This document shows positions 5,708-12,663 of a DNA stretch of 12,663 nt, one piece after another. The notes beneath the pieces are model-generated. The model made no database searches, was not told the origin of the DNA, and was given only the letters and a program-made list of their open reading frames with translations. The stretch covers positions 1 through 12,663 of the forward strand of contig CAJTQX010000055.1 of NCBI GenBank assembly GCA_910578425.1, written 5' to 3'. This DNA comes from an uncultured Anaerotignum sp. (GTDB lineage: Bacteria > Bacillota > Clostridia > Lachnospirales > Anaerotignaceae). How positions within the stretch are numbered: the first letter of the stretch is position 1; the number at the start of each line of letters is the position of its first letter. The position numbers were made by a program, and so were the translations under genes.

Positions 5708-8700
5708 ATGCTTAGCAATGGGAATACGTGTTTTTTTCGGAAGTACAGGGGGAAAAGATTTCGTAAGAGAGACAGCCGCAGAGTGCTGGCGGCACTGCTC
5801 TGCGTATGTATGCTGATTCCATCCTGCATTGATGCGATGCAGGCGCGTGCGTTGGAAGGAGCGGGCTTGTGCGAGCATCATACGGTGCATGACGAAACGT
5901 GCGGCTATCAGGAGGCGCAGGAGGGGGAGCCATGCACCCATGAGCATGATGAGAATTGCGGCTATATGCCCGGGCAGGAAGGGACTGCCTGTGATTTGGA
6001 CTGTCCTGTGGTTCATGCAGAGGGGTGTGCTTATACATCTGCTGTGGAGGAAATCCCCTGTGATATGGGCTGTACGGATACGGACGGAGATGGTGTGACG
6101 GACCATATGGAGGGGTGCGCTTTTACGCCCGCAGCGGAAGAAATTCCATGTGACATGGATTGTCAGGCCGACCATATGGAAGGGTGCGCTTTCACGCCTG
6201 CCGCGGAAGAAATTCCCTGCGGACACATACATGATGAGGACTGCGGCTATCAGGAGGCGCGGGAAGCACAGCCCTGTACGTTTGAATGTGTAATCTGCAC
6301 CGCTGCGGAGAAACCGGATGAGATAGCTGATGTCGTTTCTATTGCCGAATGGGAATGGATTGACGAGCAGGGAATGCTGACGTGGGATGAAGCCGCGCAG
6401 ACATGGACGCTTGCGCTGATTGGCGTGGGGGCGGAAAAACCTGTAACGCGTGAAATGCTGGCGGATTTTCTGCCAAATGCAGTGAACGCAAAACCAGAGG
6501 GGAATGACGAAGAAGAACCGAAAACACCTCTGGAAGAAGACATAGAACCGGCGGTTTCGGAGATTCCTGCGGAGGAAAGCGGTACGGAAGCGGAAGAACG
6601 TACGGAAACACTGGAAATCACCTGGGATTTGTCGGCTTTCCCGGAAGCAGAGGTCTGTGAGGGCAGCTATCCCCTTTATGCGGTGCTGCCGGAGGGCTAC
6701 GCGCTCGCGGCGGACGCATCGGCTATGGCTGTGACAGTGCAGCTGGGCGGAGCGAAGATGTATGTTTTACCGCCGCTTTTGACGGCCGATGAATTAGAAG
6801 GGCATACTGTTACGGGAATAGACCCGGCAGGGACAACGGTGAATTTGTTTGATTATTGGGTACTTGGGGAGGAACTGCTTCCAGGCGACCCAGGCGGCGA
6901 CCTTCTGACAAAAGAAAGTGATCCTAATGGAAATATTCTTTATCACGGAACAGAAGACGGAAAAAATAACACTAAGTTTTCGGGACCTAAGAATTGGAAT
7001 TTTGGAATCAATCATAACCATCTGTTAATTTTTGGTGATGGTGTAATCCATGCAGGGCTTTGGAATAAAGGAGCGGGCGAAAACACAAGATACGGCAAGG
7101 AATATGCTGGTATGGAGGAGATCGTTAAGCCTGTTTTAGATAAAGATGGATATCCTGTTATTAACACAGCAAACGCAAGAAAGAAATTGATTGATGATCA
7201 GAAGAAAAGAGATTGGGAATTGATTAAGGACTGGAAACTTTCCAGTGATACGATTAGTGAGTGGAATTCTTGGGACTACAAGGATTACTCGGATACTGGG
7301 GTCAAGAACCTGAGCGAAACTGTTATCAAAAATTGGCAGGATGCTACCAAACAGACCATAGAAACTGGAACAGAATCGTTGATCTATTTATTTAGCCCTT
7401 TTAATCAGCATACATCGGATGAGCAATACAGAAGGATCTATGCAGATGCAAAAGGTTTATTCCAGATGGATAATGAGGGGTATTATTATTATAATATGCG
7501 AAAAAATTTTGCAGAATATAATAAGGACACAGGAAGGTTTACTTTGTATGATGCTCCGGCAACAATCCGCACAGATGGCGAGGACAGTATAGGGAATTTC
7601 TTCCCGTTTAATAAAGGGACACAGGTTTTCAGTAGGATTGTAGATGGAGAACTTAAAAGCGAGGTTCCCTGTTCCGGACGTCCTGCAACGGCAGAAAATC
7701 CTTATCTGCCCTATGGCTATTACATGAACCACCACCTCGGCATGACGATTACAACAGACTTTCGTCAGCCTGCGGATGGCATGGTAAAAACGGGAGCAGG
7801 CGGCTCCCAGCCCATGTCCTTCCAGTTTGCCGGAGACGACGATGTATGGGTATTTATTGACGATGTGCTTGTGCTGGATTTGGGCGGCACGCACAGCGAG
7901 CTTTATGGCACGATTGATTTTGCGACCGGTGAAATTTGTATTGGGCGGGGCTTTGGCGCGCCGAGCGGACAGGAAGATGGTATTCCGATAGACCCGGCAA
8001 ACGACCCAAGGCTGGTTACAAAAACAACGCTCAAAGAAATGTTTAAAAAGGCGGGCAGGGTGAACCAGGTAAGATGGAATAAAAACACATTTGCCAGTGA
8101 AAGCGATCATACCCTGAAAATGTTCTATCTGGAGCGGGGAAACTACGATTCCAGCCTTGCAATCCGCTTCAATCTCCAGCCGCGTTTGGAACAGGAAGTA
8201 AAAAAGGTAGACCAGCACGGGAATCCGGTGCAGGGTGTGGAATTTGCGCTTTACCCCGCGGCGGAGGGCAATGGCGAAGGCGCGATTCTCTGCACAAATG
8301 CGAAGGATGCTACGCCTTCTAGGCCGAAATATATTGTACAGACAGGGGATACCGTCCTTGCAACACTAAAGACAGATAAGGACGGGATAGGGAATTTTAT
8401 AGACAGCAGTATAGTAAACAGAGATGGAAGCGGAGTTCCGTTCAATTTCGCGGATTTTTATGATCCGGACGGCACGCAGGGGCATTATTATATTCTGAAA
8501 GAAATGAACGCACCGCAGGGCTACCGGATGCTGCCGATTCCCATTGTACTTGAATTTGACAAGGAAACCAATCTGCTTACTGTGGCGAACCGTTGGACAA
8601 CAGGCGCGCACGCCAGCTTTGTTTCCCACATTTCGGGAAACCAGAATATTACCTATGGGCACTATAATTCTGGCAGCGGCAATGTGGAAATGGATTGGAA

Positions 8701-11700
8701 CAAGACAGTTTCCGAAGAGGCGCAGAGAGACGGGCTTGCTGTGGCGATACCCATGCAAAAGCAGGAAGATGACGCATGGGAACCGATTTACGGCAACAAT
8801 CTGGAGGGGCAGACTACTGTGAACTGCCCTGCAAATGATGTTGATAAATGGCGGATTGCCGCGCTGAAGGCTGTGCTGTATCAAAGCGCGCTGCTGGCAG
8901 AGGCACAGGAAAAGGGCGACAGGACGGTTACTGCCGACTGGCATCTGATCTGGAATCAAGAAGAAGACCATTTGGAGGGCACGCTGACAGATTTGCCCGG
9001 CGATGCGCTGCGCTACCGGATGAACAATCCGGCGCATCCGGAAAAGGCAGATATGCGTATGGAATACGCGCTGATTACGCCGAAAGCATTGGTGGAAGTT
9101 ATTGGCGAGGTTGACGCGAAAAACACTGACCACCACAAAAAATACATTGCATTGGGAAATGTCGTACGGAATCAGGGCGGCACACGGGATCAGGCGGTCG
9201 ATGCGATTGCCGAGCGGATTATGGCTGTTTCTGAACCAAGCACAGGCAGTGAAAAAGGGTTCAGTTTCCTGAATGTTGACCAGTTTAACCGGAGTTTCCG
9301 TTCCCAGATTTATATTCCGAATGAACAGCGGGAGCTGCGCGTTTTGAAGATAGACCAGAATGGCAAGGCTGTGAACGATGTGGTATTTGGGCTGTATACA
9401 GACCAGGCCTGTACGAATATGGTTGCCAGAGGTACGACTCATACGGTAGACGGACAGGACGGTACATTGATTTTTGCACCATACGCGGATAAAGGTACGG
9501 GATATGCAAAGATGGAATGGGCGACTGCAAATAACACGCAGTATTATTTGAGGGAAATAAGCTCGCCTGCCGGATACATAAAAAATGACACCATAATTCC
9601 GGTTATTGTTGGGACGTATTCCATCTATGCTGATGCGGGCACGCCGGATGATGGGGTAACAGTAATGGCAGGCGTAGGCAAGCTGACGCAGACCATGCAT
9701 AAATACGCCAGCAATAATGCGATTGACGTTACGCTGCGGGATATTACTGCTGTTGCTCAGGAGCAAAGCTCCGGCACTTTCACGCTGGACGGCTGGGAAG
9801 ACATAAAGCTGGAAGGCACTGCTTTGGAGCGGGACATGAATCTGCACTATGGGAAGAATACAGTCATAGATTACGGTCTGCATGATGAAGACGGCGGGAA
9901 GAATTACGGGCCATACTTTGTGACGGACAGCGGCTTTATCCGCGCCCGCGTGAAACAGAACGCGGCTGCTTTGAGCGGAGGGGAGTATGGCGAAAGCACA
10001 ACGACAAACTGGGATAATTTGGGAGAGACAGACATTACAAGTTTGTTCAGTCTGCTGAATACCGTAGTTGTAACGAACCAGACTACCCCTGATACTGAGA
10101 GCGGACAGCTGCAAATCAGTAAGACAGTGCAGGGGAATGGACTTTCGGAGGCGGATTACAAAAAGAATTTCATGTTCCGGATTACACTGACAGACGCAGG
10201 CAGCACGCCTTTGGCAGGCGAATATTATTTCTATGGCACGGATAAGAGCGGCTTTGTGAGAAGCGGCGACACACTTCCTCTGCACCATGATGAAAGCATT
10301 ACGATACAGGGGCTGCCTGTGGGGGCAAAGTATCAGGTCCAGGAGGAGAACGAAAGCGGCTGGCATGTGATAAAGCCGGATACGGGCTTTGCTGCTGGGA
10401 CGATTGAAAATAATGTAACGGCAGAAGCGAATTTTATCAACAGCAAGCAGAAAATGCCAAGAGGCTCCCTGACAGTGAAAAAGACTGTAACAGGAGAACA
10501 GGGCGACAAAAATAAGCTGTTTACATTTGATATTACGCTGGGCGACAAAACTTTGAACGGAACGTTTGGAGAAATTACGTTTAAGGATGGCAAGGCAAGT
10601 ATAACGCTGAAAGACGGCGAGCAAAAAACAGCAGAGAACCTTCCTGCGGGGATAACGTATACAGTGACCGAAAAGGAAGCAAATCAGGATGGATACCAGA
10701 CCAGTTCCCAAAATACGAATGGGACGATTCCTGAAGGAAGAGGCCAGACGGCAGCGTTTACAAACAGCAGGCAGGAGTCGTCAAAAGGTTCCCTGACAGT
10801 GAAAAAGACTGTAACAGGAGAACTGGGTGACAAAAATAAGCTGTTTACATTTGATATTACGCTGGGCGAGAAAACTTTGAACGGAACGTTTGGAGAAATT
10901 ACGTTTAAGGATGGCAAGGCAAGTATAACGCTGAAAGACGGCGAGCAAAAAACAGCAGAGAACCTTCCTGCGGGGATAACGTATACAGTGACCGAAAAGG
11001 AAGCAAATCAGGATGGATACCAGACCAGTTCCCAAAATACAAATGGGACGATTCCTGAAGGAGGAGGCCAGGCGGCAGCGTTTACAAACAGCAGGCAGGA
11101 GACGTCAAAAGGCTCCCTGACAGTGAAAAAGATTGTAACAGGAGAACTGGGTGATAAAAATAAGCTGTTTACATTTGATATTACGCTGGGCGACAAAACT
11201 TTGAACGGAACGTTTGGAGAAATTACGTTTAAGGATGGCAAGGCGAGTATAACGCTGAAAGACGGCGAGCAAAAAACAGCAGAGAATCTTCCTGCGGGAA
11301 TAACATATACAGTAACCGAAAAGGAAGCAAATCAGGATGGATACAAGACCAGTTCCCAAAATACGAATGGGACGATTCCTGAAGGAGGAGGCCAGACGGC
11401 AGCGTTTACAAACAGCAGGCAGGGCGAAGAAACACCATCCGGAGGCGGTGGAGGTGGCGGAGGCGGTTCGGAAAAGCCGCCTGCACCACCGAAGGACCCC
11501 GAACCTCCAAAGGAACCAGAGGAACCGGTCATTCCGGAGGTGCCGGAGGAACCGGAGATAGAAGAAATTCCGGAGATTCCGGAAATAACGGAAACACCAG
11601 AAGTGCCGCAGGAAAGCAATATTTCGGATCATCCGGAGGATTGGAACATCTATGACAATGGCGTGCCTCGGGACGGCAGAGACAGGGAGAAATCAGGGCT

Positions 11701-11821
11701 GCCCGGGCTGCCGCAGACGGGAACCGTTTGGCGGAATGTACTGCTGGTTGCAGCGGCAGGTATGGTACTGCTGATTACCGGAGCGGCGCAGAACAGGAAA
11801 AACAAAAATGGCAAGAGGTAA
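5708..11821 (+). CDS. Giant LPXTG surface protein with Cys/His repeats, fibro-slime and SpaA/Cna-B domains
   Basis: A 2037-residue secreted, wall-anchored protein, probably an adhesin or surface stalk; its ligand is unknown. Layout by residue: signal peptide with a long basic N-region and hydrophobic VLAALLCVCMLIP, likely cut after AMQARA (48); Cys/His-rich repeats with 18 Cys (55-197); unassigned beta-rich region (about 205-360); NLFDYW-type and YYYYNMRKNFAEY segments leading into a fibro-slime domain, with FAGDDDVWVFIDD from 707 and LDLGGTH after it; SpaA-type domain 1 (about 831-960; VKKVD Lys, KEMNAPQGY Glu box); unassigned region (about 965-1205); SpaA-type domain 2 (about 1209-1302; LKID, LREISSPAGY); unassigned region; one Cna-B-like domain (1466 to about 1583); three near-identical 108-residue Cna-B-like repeats (1586-1905). 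In these repeats a Lys in VKK, a Glu in VTEKE and an Asn in FTNS are placed as in isopeptide-forming domains. A Gly9 run and Pro/Glu-rich wall spanner (1906-2000), LPQTG (2001-2005), a transmembrane helix and a basic tail finish the protein. The gene is intact. A central block (about 6900-7650) is much more AT-rich than the rest. The next gene, a sortase, overlaps by 14 bases and is the likely anchoring enzyme. Confidence 0.92.
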   Translation: MLSNGNTCFFRKYRGKRFRKRDSRRVLAALLCVCMLIPSCIDAMQARALEGAGLCEHHTVHDETCGYQEAQEGEPCTHEHDENCGYMPGQEGTACDLDCPVVHAEGCAYTSAVEEIPCDMGCTDTDGDGVTDHMEGCAFTPAAEEIPCDMDCQADHMEGCAFTPAAEEIPCGHIHDEDCGYQEAREAQPCTFECVICTAAEKPDEIADVVSIAEWEWIDEQGMLTWDEAAQTWTLALIGVGAEKPVTREMLADFLPNAVNAKPEGNDEEEPKTPLEEDIEPAVSEIPAEESGTEAEERTETLEITWDLSAFPEAEVCEGSYPLYAVLPEGYALAADASAMAVTVQLGGAKMYVLPPLLTADELEGHTVTGIDPAGTTVNLFDYWVLGEELLPGDPGGDLLTKESDPNGNILYHGTEDGKNNTKFSGPKNWNFGINHNHLLIFGDGVIHAGLWNKGAGENTRYGKEYAGMEEIVKPVLDKDGYPVINTANARKKLIDDQKKRDWELIKDWKLSSDTISEWNSWDYKDYSDTGVKNLSETVIKNWQDATKQTIETGTESLIYLFSPFNQHTSDEQYRRIYADAKGLFQMDNEGYYYYNMRKNFAEYNKDTGRFTLYDAPATIRTDGEDSIGNFFPFNKGTQVFSRIVDGELKSEVPCSGRPATAENPYLPYGYYMNHHLGMTITTDFRQPADGMVKTGAGGSQPMSFQFAGDDDVWVFIDDVLVLDLGGTHSELYGTIDFATGEICIGRGFGAPSGQEDGIPIDPANDPRLVTKTTLKEMFKKAGRVNQVRWNKNTFASESDHTLKMFYLERGNYDSSLAIRFNLQPRLEQEVKKVDQHGNPVQGVEFALYPAAEGNGEGAILCTNAKDATPSRPKYIVQTGDTVLATLKTDKDGIGNFIDSSIVNRDGSGVPFNFADFYDPDGTQGHYYILKEMNAPQGYRMLPIPIVLEFDKETNLLTVANRWTTGAHASFVSHISGNQNITYGHYNSGSGNVEMDWNKTVSEEAQRDGLAVAIPMQKQEDDAWEPIYGNNLEGQTTVNCPANDVDKWRIAALKAVLYQSALLAEAQEKGDRTVTADWHLIWNQEEDHLEGTLTDLPGDALRYRMNNPAHPEKADMRMEYALITPKALVEVIGEVDAKNTDHHKKYIALGNVVRNQGGTRDQAVDAIAERIMAVSEPSTGSEKGFSFLNVDQFNRSFRSQIYIPNEQRELRVLKIDQNGKAVNDVVFGLYTDQACTNMVARGTTHTVDGQDGTLIFAPYADKGTGYAKMEWATANNTQYYLREISSPAGYIKNDTIIPVIVGTYSIYADAGTPDDGVTVMAGVGKLTQTMHKYASNNAIDVTLRDITAVAQEQSSGTFTLDGWEDIKLEGTALERDMNLHYGKNTVIDYGLHDEDGGKNYGPYFVTDSGFIRARVKQNAAALSGGEYGESTTTNWDNLGETDITSLFSLLNTVVVTNQTTPDTESGQLQISKTVQGNGLSEADYKKNFMFRITLTDAGSTPLAGEYYFYGTDKSGFVRSGDTLPLHHDESITIQGLPVGAKYQVQEENESGWHVIKPDTGFAAGTIENNVTAEANFINSKQKMPRGSLTVKKTVTGEQGDKNKLFTFDITLGDKTLNGTFGEITFKDGKASITLKDGEQKTAENLPAGITYTVTEKEANQDGYQTSSQNTNGTIPEGRGQTAAFTNSRQESSKGSLTVKKTVTGELGDKNKLFTFDITLGEKTLNGTFGEITFKDGKASITLKDGEQKTAENLPAGITYTVTEKEANQDGYQTSSQNTNGTIPEGGGQAAAFTNSRQETSKGSLTVKKIVTGELGDKNKLFTFDITLGDKTLNGTFGEITFKDGKASITLKDGEQKTAENLPAGITYTVTEKEANQDGYKTSSQNTNGTIPEGGGQTAAFTNSRQGEETPSGGGGGGGGGSEKPPAPPKDPEPPKEPEEPVIPEVPEEPEIEEIPEIPEITETPEVPQESNISDHPEDWNIYDNGVPRDGRDREKSGLPGLPQTGTVWRNVLLVAAAGMVLLITGAAQNRKNKNGKR
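5870..6298 (+). repeat. Cys/His-rich repeat module within the surface protein (CGY and CAF/CAY types)
   Basis: Encodes residues 55-197. Three copies of an HDE(T/N/D)CGY...C unit and three copies of an H(M/A)EGCA(F/Y)T...EEIPC unit are arranged CGY, CGY, CAY, CAF, CAF, CGY. The CAF copies begin at residues 132 and 155 (23-residue period; nucleotides 6101 and 6170). The CAY copy at 102 is 30 residues long because of a 7-residue insert that creates DTDGDGVTD. Eighteen Cys and many His/Asp/Glu suggest disulfides or metal binding outside the cell. Confidence 0.8.
10463..11422 (+). repeat. Three tandem 324-bp direct repeats encoding Cna-B-like domains
   Basis: Units at 10463-10786, 10787-11110 and 11111-11422 (the last lacks its final 12 bases). 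By eye, units 1 and 2 differ at about 8 of 324 positions, and units 2 and 3 at about 12 of 312. Each begins GSLTVKK and ends FTNSRQ. The neighbouring 1466-1583 domain is related in fold but diverged. Such identity implies recent duplication or ongoing homogenisation, and the copy number may vary between strains. Confidence 0.93.
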
Positions 11822-12566
11822 TCTATGGATATATGGAGGGCTGCTGCTGATTGCGGCAGCTCTTACCATGACAGCAGGACATTTCCAGGATGCGAAGCAT
11901 GCGGCGGAAAGCGCGGTGGTGCTGACTGTGGAGGTTGGCGCGGCGCGTCCGGCAATAAAACAACCGGAAGAAAAAAGCCCTCCGGCATATCTTCAGACGC
12001 CGGAGATGGATATGCCGGAAATTGAAATAGACGGCAATTTTTATGTTGGAACGGTCAGCTTTCCTTCATTGGGTCATTCTCTGCCGGTTATGAGCGATTG
12101 GAGCTATGCAAGGCTGGAGCTTTCTCCCTGTCGCTACGCCGGTTCGGCATATCTGGATAATATGATTATTGCGGCACATAACTACCCGGGGCACTTTGGA
12201 CGGCTTTTGGAGCTGGAAACAGGGGATACTGTATTTTTTTCCGATATGGCAGGAAATGTTTTTGTTTATGATGTGACAGAGATTCAGCAGATGGGAGCGA
12301 ATGCTTTGGAGGAAATGAAGGCGGGGGACTGGGCTCTGACGATGTTTACCTGTACGCCAAGCGGCGAAAGGCGTGTTGCTGTGCGCTGTGCGCGTTTGCC
12401 TGAGGATAGCGTGCGTCTGCGTCCATTTGAGCTGTCTGTAAATGGCCGGTCGGCATGGAGCGGCGGTAAAATGCGTAGCCTGCCGGAGTATGTGAGGCAG
12501 AATTACTGCGCGCTGTTCCGTTTTTGCTATGCTCTGTCTGGCAGATGGATAGGCGGCCTGGTTTGA
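11808..12566 (+). CDS. Sortase, likely dedicated to the upstream LPQTG protein
   Basis: A 252-residue membrane-anchored cysteine transpeptidase. Residues 7-23 (WIYGGLLLIAAALTMTA) form the N-terminal membrane anchor. The catalytic core runs from about 72 to 200: IIAAHNYPGHFGRL (120-133, catalytic His124), GD-x-V-x-F at 139-144, MFTCT (179-183, catalytic Cys182) and GERRVAVRC (186-194, catalytic Arg189). All three catalytic residues are present. The enzyme would cleave LPQTG between Thr and Gly and join the surface protein to the wall or to another subunit. ATG 11808 lies inside the 3' end of the substrate gene (14-base overlap) with a modest AGGA at 11795-11798, implying translational coupling. 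A tail of about 50 residues after the core (PFELSVNG onward) holds two Cys and a hydrophobic patch near the end, whose purpose I cannot assign. The sortase class is not settled; it resembles short clostridial sortases that accompany SpaA/fibro-slime proteins. Confidence 0.9.
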   Translation: MARGNLWIYGGLLLIAAALTMTAGHFQDAKHAAESAVVLTVEVGAARPAIKQPEEKSPPAYLQTPEMDMPEIEIDGNFYVGTVSFPSLGHSLPVMSDWSYARLELSPCRYAGSAYLDNMIIAAHNYPGHFGRLLELETGDTVFFSDMAGNVFVYDVTEIQQMGANALEEMKAGDWALTMFTCTPSGERRVAVRCARLPEDSVRLRPFELSVNGRSAWSGGKMRSLPEYVRQNYCALFRFCYALSGRWIGGLV

Positions 12567-12625
12567 CTGGCATCAATGAGAAAATAGAAGATTGTGCATT
12601 TTCGCTTTTGCAATCAGGTATATGG

Positions 12626-12651
12626 GCCTTTGCTGCAAAGGCGATTTTTTT
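12626..12651 (+). terminator. Intrinsic terminator of the surface protein/sortase operon
   Basis: GCCTTT (12626-12631) and AAAGGC (12637-12642) form a stem with a GCTGC loop, followed two bases later by seven T (12645-12651). It lies 60 bases after the sortase stop and closes the operon. Confidence 0.8.
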
Positions 12652-12663
12652 GGCTGTGGGGCA

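Noticed and set aside
5522..6232. A 236-codon minus-strand frame with internal repeats
   Set aside because: Its repeats are just the reverse reading of the Cys/His repeats of the surface protein, and its 3' part covers the leader and promoter region; no start signal is evident.
8366..10711. A 781-codon open frame on the minus strand, antisense to the surface protein
   Set aside because: It lies entirely opposite a well-supported coding frame, has a Cys/Arg/Ile-rich composition with no recognisable domain, and no promoter or ribosome binding site was seen. The repeated part recurs as similar short frames opposite each 324-bp repeat, the mark of a shadow frame.

Overview
The window looks like chromosomal DNA of a gut-type, Gram-positive Clostridia (Lachnospiraceae- or Oscillospiraceae-like). 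This is inferred from sigma-A-type promoters, strong AGGAGG/AGAGGG ribosome binding sites, a split cobalamin-dependent methionine synthase, an ECF transporter S component, and a very large LPXTG-type fibro-slime/SpaA surface protein paired with its own sortase. No rRNA, tRNA or CRISPR array was seen.

Region 1 (1-4132, plus strand) is a methionine/one-carbon operon. The first 44 bases may be the tail of an insertion-sequence transposase. A sigma-A-like promoter (100-128) precedes metF (5,10-methylenetetrahydrofolate reductase), a free-standing MetH reactivation-domain protein (ATGA overlap with metF), and an 805-residue MetH that lacks that C-terminal domain (4-base gap). MetF makes 5-methyl-THF, MetH passes the methyl group via cobalamin to homocysteine, and the separate activation protein presumably repairs oxidised cob(II)alamin using S-adenosylmethionine.

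Region 2 (4133-5340) is a convergent two-gene operon on the minus strand: a membrane-anchored DUF4430 protein (a transcobalamin C-terminal-like fold) followed by an ECF S component with a TTG start. Next to a B12-dependent enzyme, a cobalamin/cobamide capture-and-uptake pair is the natural inference. Two hairpin terminators lie between the converging operons; one overlaps the last codons of the S component gene.

Region 3 (5253-5707) is a divergent, AT-rich intergenic stretch. It holds a promoter for each side and a roughly 180-base leader for the surface protein gene, with a possible hairpin-plus-T8 attenuator.

Region 4 (5708-12663, plus strand) is a surface-display operon. A 2037-residue secreted, wall-anchored protein has, in order: signal peptide, Cys/His-rich repeats, an unassigned beta-rich region, a fibro-slime domain, two SpaA-type domains separated by unassigned regions, a related Cna-B-like domain, three near-identical 108-residue Cna-B-like repeats, a Gly9/Pro-Glu-rich wall spanner, and an LPQTG sorting signal. 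A sortase gene overlaps its 3' end by 14 bases, and an intrinsic terminator closes the operon. The most interesting points are the Cys/His repeat module with an inserted calcium-loop-like sequence, the AT-rich mosaic block inside the giant gene, the near-identical repeat array, the Cys cluster on the free-standing MetH reactivation protein, and the DUF4430/ECF pair facing metH.
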